Source: a virus. From it: DNA of 50,056 nt. How positions within the stretch are numbered: position 1 is the stretch's first letter; each line of letters starts with the position of its first letter. Of this stretch, positions 1 through 6,522 are shown one piece after another. The position numbers and the translations under genes are program-made. Below the pieces are notes generated by a model, which saw nothing but the letters and a program-made list of their open reading frames with translations, did no database searches and was not told the DNA's origin. The stretch spans positions 1 to 50,056 of IMG/VR virus record IMGVR_UViG_3300005526_000003; one strand, given 5' to 3'.

Positions 1-70
1 CCAAGGTGCTGCCTTGGGTGTACAAGGCGGGGAGGGTTTCGATCCCCGAAGGGTTGCTGGAGGCGAACTT
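1..70. repeat. Terminal direct repeat, left copy (assembly overlap)
   Basis: Bases 1-70 are identical to 49987-50056. The reading frame of the tail-fibre gene continues without interruption when the two ends are joined through this repeat. I therefore read it as the overlap left by assembling a circular or circularly permuted genome, giving a unique length of 49,986 bp. A genuine 70-bp physical terminal repeat cannot be excluded from sequence alone, but its position inside a coding region makes that less likely. Confidence 0.9.
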
Positions 71-1051
71 GGTCGTATACCAGCCGGTGCGGCGCAAGAA
101 CTTCGAGGTGAGGTTGAGAGAAGTGGCGCCGGCGAGTATCGTACCAGTCGCGGTGAAGGGAGTGTAGCGCGCATCTGGGATGTACGAGTAGCGGGGCAGG
201 AGGCCCGCCGCGTTATAGAGCGGCTCTTGATCGCTGACGATCCAGATGTTGCTCAGAGTAGCGGGGACCGTAAAGGCAGCCGTTCCAATCGCATTCGTGT
301 AGACCAGGCCGCTGGTGCATACTATGATATCTCCATTCCCTGCATTGTTCAGGGCGTACTGGAGGCCGCAGTTCTGGTTATTCTTAGGCCCGGCGTTGCC
401 AGCCTGGTTGGGGAGCGTGTTCTGATTCGCTGTCCACACCAGGCCGCTGGGGAGGATGTAGCCGGGGATGTACGTCTCGGGCGCTGTCACCGCCGCTGGC
501 GGTGTGCAGCCCGTTGCATCTAGGGTGACGATCGAGAGGGTGGGGCTGTTCCCACTCTCCACCCCTCCCACCGAGGAGCGGGCGAAGTAACTGTATGGGC
601 TGCTGGGCGTGAGGCCGGTGTCGGTCCAAGAGGCGTAGAGGATGCCGTTGGTGCCGGAGGGGTGGGGGACTACTAGCCCCACCGCGGTATTGAGCGGGAC
701 GCCAGGGCCCAGCGGCATATCGCTGCGATAGAAATTGTACCCATCCGGATTGGAGCCGTCCGCCGGGGGCCAGAGCGTCATCCTCGCGCGGTTGCTGGTG
801 AAGCCGCCATTCCAAATAGCCTGGGGAGCCTGGGGTGTGACGCCGGGCTGAGTATAGGTGAGGACAGTCCCCGTTCCGCTGTACGAATAGGAACCCACGC
901 CAGCCGTCAGCGCGTAGGCGATCGGCGTCCGTACCGTAGAAGTGAGGTTCGCCGCCGACCCCTGCATCAGATAAACGCCCCCCAACGCCTGGAGCACGTA
1001 GGCGTGCGTCTGGCCTGGGAAGCGAACCCGGATACCGAGGTTCAGCCCCAT
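1..1051 (-). CDS. Tail fibre/spike, N-terminal part (continues at right edge of window)
   Basis: This is the first 350 codons of a 1,412-residue protein whose remainder lies at 46799-50056. ATG at 1051 follows the TAA of the upstream gene by one base. My translation runs open to base 1 and joins in frame with the right-edge segment. Residues about 15-70 contain short beta-repeats (for example GVGSYSYSG) resembling those in the gene at 43425-44357. Residues about 75-180 look like a fibronectin type III domain (WPPADGSNPDGYNFYRS, then TDTGLTPSSPYSYFARS). From about 185 a parallel beta-helix region begins, with Asn-rich turns. The role is inferred to be host-receptor binding or surface-polysaccharide processing at the tail tip. 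The N-terminal part probably attaches to the virion. Confidence 0.85.
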   Translation of the reverse strand, partial: MGLNLGIRVRFPGQTHAYVLQALGGVYLMQGSAANLTSTVRTPIAYALTAGVGSYSYSGTGTVLTYTQPGVTPQAPQAIWNGGFTSNRARMTLWPPADGSNPDGYNFYRSDMPLGPGVPLNTAVGLVVPHPSGTNGILYASWTDTGLTPSSPYSYFARSSVGGVESGNSPTLSIVTLDATGCTPPAAVTAPETYIPGYILPSGLVWTANQNTLPNQAGNAGPKNNQNCGLQYALNNAGNGDIIVCTSGLVYTNAIGTAAFTVPATLSNIWIVSDQEPLYNAAGLLPRYSYIPDARYTPFTATGTILAGATSLNLTSKFLRRTGWYTTKFASSNPSGIETLPALYTQGSTL

Positions 1052-1052
1052 C

Positions 1053-1490
1053 TTAGCTCATCTGGAGGATGCCGTTCGTGGCGTCGAACTGAACGGTGAA
1101 GGTATCACCATTCTGCATCGTTATCGAAGAGCCGTAGTCCCACCAGCCCAGTAGCGGCTTATTGGTGGGAGTAGTGGGAGTGGTGTCGTAGACGATGACA
1201 TAGCGGAACGGCCCCACCGCGCCCGTTGCTGACCAAGTAGGCGAGGCCGCCGTGCCTATGAACTTCCACAGTCCAGCAGACTGGGTACTCGACACGGTGG
1301 TGACGGTAGCTCCACCGGCGGTGTAGCCATTCGCCGTAGTCAGCTCACCGCCGGAGACGTCGGCATAGGCGGCGTTGCTGGAGACTGGCACTGTGTTCGT
1401 TAACAGTACCTTCAGCGAGTCGGTGGAGAGTATAACCCCTCCATTCCAGGGCAGCGCCGCTACCGAGTTGAATTTATTAAACGTTGCCAT
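1053..1490 (-). CDS. Putative virion structural protein, 145 aa
   Basis: The start is ATGGCAACG at 1490, just inside the end of the proline-rich gene 1477-1647, and the TAA sits one base before the tail-fibre ATG. The product is rich in Thr, Ser, Gly and aromatic residues with alternating hydrophobic patterns and no signal or membrane segment, as expected for a small all-beta virion protein. It ends in a stretch (GDTFTVQFDATNGILQ) of a type often seen in short head or tail-fibre accessory proteins. Its place immediately before the fibre gene suggests a tail or fibre-attachment role. I do not recognise a specific family. Confidence 0.7.
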   Translation of the reverse strand: MATFNKFNSVAALPWNGGVILSTDSLKVLLTNTVPVSSNAAYADVSGGELTTANGYTAGGATVTTVSSTQSAGLWKFIGTAASPTWSATGAVGPFRYVIVYDTTPTTPTNKPLLGWWDYGSSITMQNGDTFTVQFDATNGILQMS

Positions 1491-1647
1491 CTGGCGGCTC
1501 CTTCACCGGCTCGGGCGGAGTATCCGGTGGAGTAGGAGTCGGAGGAGGTTGCTCAGTCGGGGGCTGCTCGGCACGCCGGGGTCCTCCCAGGGCTCCGCCC
1601 TTATGGTCATAGACTCCGGTTTCGGCTTTCAGAGTATAGTCGGTCAT
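1477..1647 (-). CDS. Small proline-rich protein, 56 aa
   Basis: ATG at 1647 overlaps the TGA of the preceding gene by four bases (ATGA) and the frame ends with TAA at 1477-1479, overlapping the next gene by 14 bases. The product begins MTDYTLKAETGVY and its second half is a Pro/Thr/Glu-rich linker (QPPPTPTPPDTPPEP). The translational coupling on both sides is the main reason to call it. The N-terminal half resembles short beta-strand phage accessory proteins, and the tail is probably disordered. Function unknown. Confidence 0.65.
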   Translation of the reverse strand: MTDYTLKAETGVYDHKGGALGGPRRAEQPPTEQPPPTPTPPDTPPEPVKEPPDGNV

Positions 1648-2231
1648 GCTGGTCCAGCTCCTTGTATCACCACACCGACGAGCGAACCGGCAGTGCGGGC
1701 TGTTGCTTTCAGAACTAGGCCCCGCCAGGGACCCGTGGTTGAATGGCTGATTGCGGCCGAGATTCGAGTAGTAGCGCCGGTGATGGCCGCCGGCGCTGCG
1801 AATATCCGGAAGTAAGCGTGGTAGCCACCGGTTGCCGAGACCGACTGGGAGGTGCCTGAGGTGACGGTGTAGGTGGTCGGAGAGGGGGCTGTTACGATCG
1901 TGTACCAGCCATCTGTCGTGGGGCCGGTGCCAGTTATCCGGACGATATCGCCAGCCGCCACCCCGCCCCGGGCCTGCAGGTTCGGATCAGTTACCGTAAT
2001 CGTGGTGGTGGTCTGGGAGATCGAACAGGGGACCAGCGCGTCGGGGCTGTTATCGTCCGGAGTTAGGAAGTACGAATAGGTGATGGCGTTGTTGTCTTGA
2101 GACAGTATCCCTCCCGCCGTAACCCCGAAGGCGAGCTGAATGTAATCCAGGGGCAGGACAAGCGTCCCATCCACCTGCCACTTGGCTGTCCCAATAGCCG
2201 CCAGGGATTGGGAGTAGATTGGACTCCTCAT
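1644..2231 (-). CDS. Putative virion structural protein, 195 aa
   Basis: The start ATG at 2231 is coupled by ATGA to the stop of the upstream small gene, and its own stop is coupled by ATGA to 1477-1647. The sequence is rich in Thr, Ser, Gly and Val. A central segment (about 70-130: TITVTDPNLQARGGVAAGDIVRITG, then a YTIVTAPSPTTYTV stretch) is typical of beta-rich repeats found in phage tail and fibre proteins. There is no membrane segment. Location between the terminase-like gene and the fibre gene suggests a tail-tip or decoration protein, but this is inference from context. Confidence 0.7.
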   Translation of the reverse strand: MRSPIYSQSLAAIGTAKWQVDGTLVLPLDYIQLAFGVTAGGILSQDNNAITYSYFLTPDDNSPDALVPCSISQTTTTITVTDPNLQARGGVAAGDIVRITGTGPTTDGWYTIVTAPSPTTYTVTSGTSQSVSATGGYHAYFRIFAAPAAITGATTRISAAISHSTTGPWRGLVLKATARTAGSLVGVVIQGAGPA

Positions 2232-2461
2232 ATCTTCGCTCCCCGCTTTCGCTGCTGCTGCATCCTGATCGGATGCGCGTCAGTGGGAGGGTGCTGTTCA
2301 ACCTGAAAGCCGGGGTTGGCCAAGTAGGGCGGCTTCGTCCCATGCGGACGGTAGCCGGAGGTGACGGGGAGGTGGCTCCCCTTACTCCGGTGGGCGAGGC
2401 TCGCCGGCGGGTGCGTCCCCTTGCTGGAGTTGTGTATCCCACCCTTTGATAGCTTGGCCAT
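2228..2461 (-). CDS. Small basic phage protein, 77 aa
   Basis: Starts at ATG 2461 with a purine-rich stretch upstream (AAAGGGTGAAC) and is coupled by ATGA to the next gene. The product is Lys/Arg/His/Pro-rich and ends with RMQQQRKRGAKI. It has no hydrophobic segment and looks largely unstructured. Some overlapping frames are also open here, but only this one fits the stop/start coupling on its downstream side. Function unknown. Confidence 0.55.
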   Translation of the reverse strand: MAKLSKGGIHNSSKGTHPPASLAHRSKGSHLPVTSGYRPHGTKPPYLANPGFQVEQHPPTDAHPIRMQQQRKRGAKI

Positions 2462-2467
2462 TTCAGT

Positions 2468-2755
2468 TCACCCTTTTGGTTTCCACGAGGGATGGGCAGC
2501 AGCTTGCTTATCAGCCGCCTTCTGCTCAGCCGCTTCTTCCTTCGCCGTCGCCTTCGCCTCGGCGGCATCGGCCTTCGCCTTAGCGGCGGCCTCAGCCTCA
2601 GCCTTCTCCTCCGCCTCAGTCTCCGCCTTCTCTTCCTTCATCCTATCCTCGACGTGCTTCGCCCAAAGCTCCTTCCTCCCCGCCCGGATGCGGCCGAAGA
2701 GGCGTTCCGCCGCCCAATCCTCCAGCGCAGCCACTCGTTGCTCTAAGCTCATCAT
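2468..2755 (-). CDS. Ala/Glu/Lys-rich coiled-coil protein, 95 aa
   Basis: I chose the ATG at 2755 because AAGGAG lies just upstream and the start falls four bases after the TGA of the small-terminase-like gene begins. Residues 1-40 form a hydrophobic-patterned helix (MMSLEQRVAALEDWAAERLFGR). Residues about 45-85 are an almost pure Ala/Glu/Lys stretch predicted to be a long helix or coiled coil, ending in HPSWKPKG. Such proteins occur beside terminase genes, but no function can be assigned from sequence. A role as a partner of the HTH protein encoded immediately upstream is only a guess. Confidence 0.65.
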   Translation of the reverse strand: MMSLEQRVAALEDWAAERLFGRIRAGRKELWAKHVEDRMKEEKAETEAEEKAEAEAAAKAKADAAEAKATAKEEAAEQKAADKQAAAHPSWKPKG

Positions 2756-2756
2756 G

Positions 2757-3326
2757 TCATTCTCCTTTACTGCTCGTATCAGTAACCGGCGTAATCTGAC
2801 CCTCAATGACTTCCGCCTTCCGGCGTCTCAGCAGATCTACTAGGTTATTGCCTAGTTCCTCGAGGTGAACGTGGGTCTCTTGGATCGACACGCGGGCACC
2901 CTTATCTCCCAGGCCGAGATTCGACCCCGCCATCTTGGCGACCTGGACCGCCAGTTGATCCGGAACCTTGTCCGGAGTGGCGTCCAGCTTATAGCGGAGG
3001 ATCTCGAGGCTGCGGGAGAGGATGCCCTCGAATTGATTCTTCAGGGAGGCTCTGACTTCAGGATCGACCAGCTTATCCCGGCGCTCGGCGAGGCGGCTCT
3101 GGAATAGGTCGGAGCAGATAATCGTGCTGATCCAGCTCGCGCTCATGCCGAAGCGATCCGCTAGCTCGTTCTGGGAGATCCAAGGCTCAGCGATCAATTG
3201 ATCTATGAGAGCCTCATGCGTATAGCGGAGCTTCTGAAGTGGCTCCCGGCGCGGCGCGAGCGGGGAGGCGCCCGGCACTACCTCACCAGGCTTCGCATCC
3301 ACCAACGCTTGGAGCAGGGGATTCAT
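2757..3326 (-). CDS. HTH DNA-binding protein, probable small terminase subunit
   Basis: First gene of the leftward late operon, about 125 bp downstream of the divergent promoter; ATG 3326 is preceded by GGGAG. The 189-residue product has a helix-turn-helix at about 48-70 (SQNELADRFGMSASWISTII), an alpha-helical middle and a C-terminal oligomerisation-like segment (HVHLEELGNNLVDLLRRRK). This layout matches small terminase subunits, which bind packaging sites on DNA and hand the end to the large terminase. Against this, TerL lies far away at 41968, beyond the fibre genes. The alternative is a transcription regulator of the late operon, which its position next to the promoter would also fit. Confidence 0.6.
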   Translation of the reverse strand: MNPLLQALVDAKPGEVVPGASPLAPRREPLQKLRYTHEALIDQLIAEPWISQNELADRFGMSASWISTIICSDLFQSRLAERRDKLVDPEVRASLKNQFEGILSRSLEILRYKLDATPDKVPDQLAVQVAKMAGSNLGLGDKGARVSIQETHVHLEELGNNLVDLLRRRKAEVIEGQITPVTDTSSKGE

Positions 3327-3433
3327 CTATTCTCCCATGCCCCCTGAGTTAGGTCAATTTCGGCCCCCGCAAACTCAGTGGATTTGTCAGCTCGCCCGCG
3401 ATTATCCCCCGGCTCGCCGGCGAGTGTCAATCA

Positions 3434-3448
3434 AGCACTCGAAGTGCT
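3434..3448. promoter_or_regulatory. Perfect palindrome just downstream of leftward promoter
   Basis: AGCACT-CGA-AGTGCT is a perfect inverted repeat with a three-base centre. It lies directly after the leftward TATAAT box (3456-3461), where the leftward transcript would start. A second palindrome, CTCGCCGGCGAG, lies at 3413-3424. Either could be an operator for the late operon or a 5'-end hairpin in its transcript. Confidence 0.4.
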
Positions 3449-3455
3449 GGCGGTT

Positions 3456-3498
3456 ATTATACGGGTATATAACACCATGTGTTATACGGTGGTATAAT
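3456..3498. promoter_or_regulatory. Symmetric divergent promoter with central palindromic operator
   Basis: A palindrome with 8-base arms (TATAACAC-CAT-GTGTTATA, 3468-3486) is centred on base 3477. A rightward TATAAT lies at 3493-3498 and a leftward TATAAT at 3456-3461, each centred 18.5 bases from the middle. Each palindrome arm carries ATAACA, a 4/6 match to the -35 consensus, 18 bases from its own -10 box. The element would fire rightward into the early arm and leftward into the late arm, and a dimeric protein bound at the palindrome would cover both -35 regions. The rest of the 3327-3854 gap has GC-rich sequence and no gene I can support. Confidence 0.65.
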
Positions 3499-3636
3499 AC
3501 AGGTGCCGCAGTATCGCAAGGAGGATTGGGCGCGCGCGCGTGCGCAGCGGAATTTTCCCCCCTCCCCTTCGCTGGCGCAGCGGAACGCCCGGCGAGGCTG
3601 ATTGTCGCACCAGCGACGCAATCGAATCGCGGGCGC

Positions 3637-3682
3637 GTGTTGCGCTGCACCATGACCAGCCGCCGGTGTTGCACTGCACCAT
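3637..3682. repeat. Two direct repeats in the control region
   Basis: GTGTTGCGCTGCACCAT at 3637-3653 recurs at 3666-3682 with one change (A for G), 29 bases apart. A degenerate third copy in partly inverted form follows at about 3689-3704 (TTGCGGTGCAGCAC), then a CATGCATGC run. The spacing and position between divergent operons fit an iteron-like replication site or a regulator-binding cluster. This is inference. Confidence 0.45.
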
Positions 3683-3854
3683 CAGCCACGTTGCGGTGCA
3701 GCACCTCATGCATGCGGCATGCCTGGCGCACCTCGCCAATTGTTACAACTGAAATAATCGGGATGCGCGAAACCCGTTGACGGCGAAGCCGCGCTCGTGG
3801 TAGGTTTCACATCGACCCCGCCCAATTGCGGGCGGATTTCGGAGACTCGCTCAC

Positions 3855-4454
3855 ATGAACACTCAAACGACTCCCAAATTCCGCGAATCGTCCGTGACGG
3901 CTGTCACGCGCGACGCGGCTGGCATTACGGTTTGGTTCCGCGAAGTTCGCAAGCGTGCGGATGGCGAAGGGGTGGAAACGGTTCGCGTACTCGACCCCAT
4001 CACGCTGGCGTATTCCGACTGCTCCGAGGCCGTGCGCGCCGAGGCGCTCGGGTATGGGTTCGAGGTGCGGCTGACGCGGCAGGCCGCGATGGAGCGCGAC
4101 CCCCGCACGCACAAGCCCGTCTCGGTGGAGGTGAAGGCGGCGGCGGTTCGCGAGCTTCGCGACCATTACGCCTCCGGGACCGACTCTTGGACGTTGGCGG
4201 CTGGCGGCGGCGGGGGCGGTGGGCTGTCGGCTGAAACGAAGGCCCTCATTCAGGCCGTTCAACGGGTGTACGGGTTGGAGGCGGATGTGGCCGAGGAGGC
4301 CGTGCGCGCCATGTCGGGGCCGGAGCGGGATGCGCTGCGGGTGGACGCGGAGATCAAGGCCGTACTCGACACCATCTACGCGCAGCGCGCGGGCGCGGCT
4401 GACGCGGGGGCGCTCAAGGCGAAGCTCGCGGGCCTGGTCAAGAAGGCGGGCTGA
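3855..4454 (+). CDS. First early protein, 199 aa; paralog of the 10209 protein
   Basis: First gene of the rightward operon and followed by a strong terminator, so it can be expressed as its own unit. No known family is recognised. It is clearly related to the protein at 10209-10850: both have a beta-rich N-terminal half, a short helix then a glycine-rich turn (AAGG here), a helical segment, an acidic step (LRVDAEIKAVLD versus LRMDPEIKPIVE) and a basic C-terminal helix with ALK-x-x-L. The linker here is a run of eight glycines after Ala-Ala. Its length and position suggest an abundant, very early protein that could bind nucleic acid or host machinery, but that is inference. Confidence 0.75.
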   Translation: MNTQTTPKFRESSVTAVTRDAAGITVWFREVRKRADGEGVETVRVLDPITLAYSDCSEAVRAEALGYGFEVRLTRQAAMERDPRTHKPVSVEVKAAAVRELRDHYASGTDSWTLAAGGGGGGGLSAETKALIQAVQRVYGLEADVAEEAVRAMSGPERDALRVDAEIKAVLDTIYAQRAGAADAGALKAKLAGLVKKAG

Positions 4455-4469
4455 ATCGGGGCGAATTGC

Positions 4470-4496
4470 GAGGGGGCTTCGGCCCCCTCTCTTTTT
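4470..4496 (+). terminator. Rho-independent terminator after first early gene
   Basis: GAGGGGGC (4470-4477), a TTCG tetraloop and GCCCCCTC form an eight-base GC-rich stem, followed by TCTTTTT. This is a textbook intrinsic terminator 15 bases after the stop codon of the 3855 gene. It isolates that gene from the rest of the early arm. Confidence 0.9.
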
Positions 4497-4557
4497 GTCC
4501 AGCTCTCTTGTAGTCCAGACGCCGACCCGCCACTCTGCTGGCGTGCTGGGGGTTGTA

Positions 4558-4816
4558 CAACAACAACAACAACAACCACCAAAACCAAGCACGAACCCCT
4601 CATTCCCCCCGGGCATAATCGCCCAGTCAGGGGTGTGCTCAGCTGAGCGGGGTATAGGGGCTTGATTCTCATTTTTTTTTCCTTCAAAAAGACATAACGC
4701 TCAGACGACATCCCTAGGCGGCTAAGACGACTGGGGAGGAGGCCAGCTGGGCGGGTTTCACCATGGGGAAAGGGAGGCAATCGTATTGGGTTTTGGTTGT
4801 TGTTGTTGCGGTTGTT
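4558..4816. repeat. Large imperfect inverted repeat with CAA/TTG runs around an AT-rich island
   Basis: The left arm, 4558-4588, is six CAA units followed by CCACCAAAACCAA. The right arm, about 4786-4816, is the reverse complement in outline (TTGGGTTTTGG, then repeated TTG with one interruption). About 197 bases lie between. They hold a hairpin GGGC-ATAATC-GCCC (4609-4622), a 12-base palindrome GCTCAGCTGAGC (4637-4648), a run of nine T (4672-4680) and a local AT-rich stretch. No gene is supported in 4455-4931. The layout would suit a replication origin, a recombination site or a long RNA stem. Confidence 0.55.
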
Positions 4817-4931
4817 GCTCAAGCTCCACGGTCAGCACTCAATGTCCTCCCTTGCCAGCACCCCGCCGGTGTGCCACAATACCCGAGATCGGGACCCGAC
4901 GGCACCACACTTCCCCCGGAGGCAGGCGAAA

Positions 4932-5408
4932 ATGACCGGCAGTCGATTCGACAAGGGTAACACAGCGGCAGCTCGCCTCACCGCCGAGCACGTCTTCTCG
5001 ATTAGGGAGCGCTATGCGAACCGGCAGTCCACGCAGAGGCAGCTCGCCGCCGAGTTCGGTGTCACCATCACCACGATCAGCAATATCGTGCATGGACTGA
5101 CCTGGCAGCGCGTACCGCGTCCAGAGTCGCCCGAGGATGTTGAGCATCGCATTGCGGAGAGCCAACGCCGGTTGCAGGCGCTACTCCAGCACGACGCCGC
5201 GGATGAGGCGATTGAGAAGCAAATTCTCGACCTCACCGCGCCCAAACTCGCGGTGCAACCGCCCAGATCAATTTCAGAGAATGCGGCCGATCTGGCCAGC
5301 ATGGCAGAAGGCCTCCGCAAGCGGAAGGCCGATCTTGACTCGCAAGCAACTGAGGAGACTCGCGATGACCAATCCCACGATAATTCAGGCTCTCAACCAA
5401 CTGAGTGA
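4932..5408 (+). CDS. HTH DNA-binding protein, 158 aa
   Basis: Start chosen at ATG 4932, preceded by GGAGG at a suitable distance; the open frame extends further upstream but without plausible protein sequence. Residues about 15-60 form a helix-turn-helix (LTAEHVFSIRERYANRQ, QLAAEFGVTITTISNIVHG, LTWQRV). This pattern is familiar from small phage regulators and from DNA-recognition modules attached to HNH endonucleases, but no nuclease motif follows. The C-terminal half is charged and probably helical or disordered. It is the best candidate in the early arm for a protein acting at the repeated palindromes. The gene overlaps the next by 44 bases. Confidence 0.65.
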   Translation: MTGSRFDKGNTAAARLTAEHVFSIRERYANRQSTQRQLAAEFGVTITTISNIVHGLTWQRVPRPESPEDVEHRIAESQRRLQALLQHDAADEAIEKQILDLTAPKLAVQPPRSISENAADLASMAEGLRKRKADLDSQATEETRDDQSHDNSGSQPTE

Positions 5409-5862
5409 AGAGCACGCCAGGCGGATGCGCCGCTGGCAGTTCACCATCAACATGCACCTCCCTCTCTTCGATATCCTCACGGATAAGGAGGTGGAGTTCG
5501 CCTTCGACACACACGATTCGGCGATAACTCTCCGAGTAGCGGGGGATGGGGAGCGATTCAAGACGATCTGGCGTACCCTCCGGCAGGCCGGCTGGCATCC
5601 TAACAATCACCCCAAGCCGGAGGCGGTTAGCTCGTTCTGCTGCTTCTGGAGCTATCCGAGGGAGGGGAAGGATCGCTGGGATCACGACGAGCGATTCGTC
5701 CAGCTCTGGTATACCTACTCTTCCACAGTCTGTAAGATGAAGAAGATAGGGACACGCCAGGTGACTCGGGAGGAGGACGTTTACGAAGTAGACTGTGGGC
5801 AAACGCCGCTCGGGGAGCTGCTCGCCAGCGAGAACGACAATCCGCAAGTTCGGGAGGGCTGA
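5365..5862 (+). CDS. Unrecognised early protein, 165 aa
   Basis: ATG 5365 is preceded by GAGGAG and lies inside the end of the HTH gene. The product is a mixed alpha/beta protein with a helical N-terminus (IIQALNQLSEEHARRMRRWQ), a central region rich in Trp, Tyr and His and three Cys (two adjacent in FCCFW), and an acidic C-terminus. A segment (ITLRVAGDGERFKTIWRTLRQAGWHP) resembles small RRM-like or ferredoxin-like beta-alpha-beta folds by pattern only. I do not recognise a family. Confidence 0.65.
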   Translation: MTNPTIIQALNQLSEEHARRMRRWQFTINMHLPLFDILTDKEVEFAFDTHDSAITLRVAGDGERFKTIWRTLRQAGWHPNNHPKPEAVSSFCCFWSYPREGKDRWDHDERFVQLWYTYSSTVCKMKKIGTRQVTREEDVYEVDCGQTPLGELLASENDNPQVREG

Positions 5863-5865
5863 GTC

Positions 5866-6069
5866 ATGGAAGTTCCAGTAACACTGCTGGCCCAAGCTCT
5901 TCGAGAGGCTTGGGACAAGCAGGATGCTCGGGGGAACTACCCCGAGTGTCATGGTATTGTGCTAGCAGCTCAGTCCATAGCAGATGTGCTCAAGACAATC
6001 AACCCCAGCCTAGATCCTGAGACTTTCCTAAAGGATGCTGGAATGGGCCACTGGAGGAGGCAATCATGA
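5866..6069 (+). CDS. Small helical protein, 67 aa
   Basis: ATG 5866 follows the previous stop by three bases, with GGGAGGG upstream, and the end overlaps the next start by four bases (ATGA). The product is predicted mainly helical (LLAQALREAWDKQ, AQSIADVLKTINP). It has no cysteine cluster or membrane segment. Function unknown. Confidence 0.6.
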   Translation: MEVPVTLLAQALREAWDKQDARGNYPECHGIVLAAQSIADVLKTINPSLDPETFLKDAGMGHWRRQS

Positions 6070-6323
6070 TTCTCTACTATCTGACCGACGACGAGGGGGA
6101 GCACATCATGACTGCTCCCCTCTCCACCATTGCTCATTTCTACCGACTCCACCCCGATGCGATTCGGCGGATTGAGAAGGAGACCGTTAGCCTCAAAGGC
6201 ATCTGTACTCTCTCCTTCGGCTCCCTCTACGAAGGAGCCCGAGTTTCGAGGGTGCACGTTCGCCGGCTGCCCGAGGAGATACCCTCCGCTCCCATTACTG
6301 TGACGATCCACGATAGGAGATAG
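6066..6323 (+). CDS. Small protein, 85 aa
   Basis: Coupled by ATGA to the gene before it, with GGAGG upstream. The product has an N-terminal beta-strand (MILYYLTDDEGEHI), a helix (TIAHFYRLHPDAIRRIEKE) and more strands. It has no motif I can name. Its place directly upstream of the helicase cluster suggests an accessory early role. Confidence 0.6.
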   Translation: MILYYLTDDEGEHIMTAPLSTIAHFYRLHPDAIRRIEKETVSLKGICTLSFGSLYEGARVSRVHVRRLPEEIPSAPITVTIHDRR

Positions 6324-6327
6324 GAAG

Positions 6328-6522
6328 ATGAAGACTCGCAAGACCATCTCCGCACTCGTCCGGCGCAACGCCGAGGCCTGTGCGAATGCCTGGAAGCCGC
6401 GCTGCACTTGCCAGTGCAAGCGGACCCTCCACCGAAAGCCCCACTCGGAGGAGTGGATGCAGGAGACCATTGAGCGGCTCGTCGCGGAGCACGAGGCCGA
6501 GACGGGGGAGGCACTCGAATGA
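6328..6522 (+). CDS. Small Cys-containing basic protein, 64 aa
   Basis: ATG 6328 is preceded by AGGAAG. The product has a basic N-terminus, a CTCQC cluster with a further Cys nearby (ACANAWKPRCTCQC), and an acidic helical C-terminus (EEWMQETIERLVAEHEAE). The cysteines could bind zinc, although the spacing is not a standard finger. It overlaps the helicase start by four bases (ATGA), so the two are probably co-translated. Confidence 0.6.
   Translation: MKTRKTISALVRRNAEACANAWKPRCTCQCKRTLHRKPHSEEWMQETIERLVAEHEAETGEALE

Noticed and set aside
3337-3780. Open plus-strand frame across the control region (147 codons)
   Set aside because: Cys/Arg-rich sequence with no family resemblance; it runs over the divergent promoter and palindromes, and its start has no ribosome site.
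4663-4690. Promoter starting with TTGATT before the HTH gene
   Set aside because: No -10 match at 16-18 bases; the following sequence is CAAAAA. The HTH gene may depend on another promoter or on readthrough.
4376-4822. Minus-strand open frame with poly-Val and poly-Asn
   Set aside because: Its residue runs are a by-product of the CAA/TTG repeats in both arms of the inverted repeat; it runs antisense to the early gene and its terminator.
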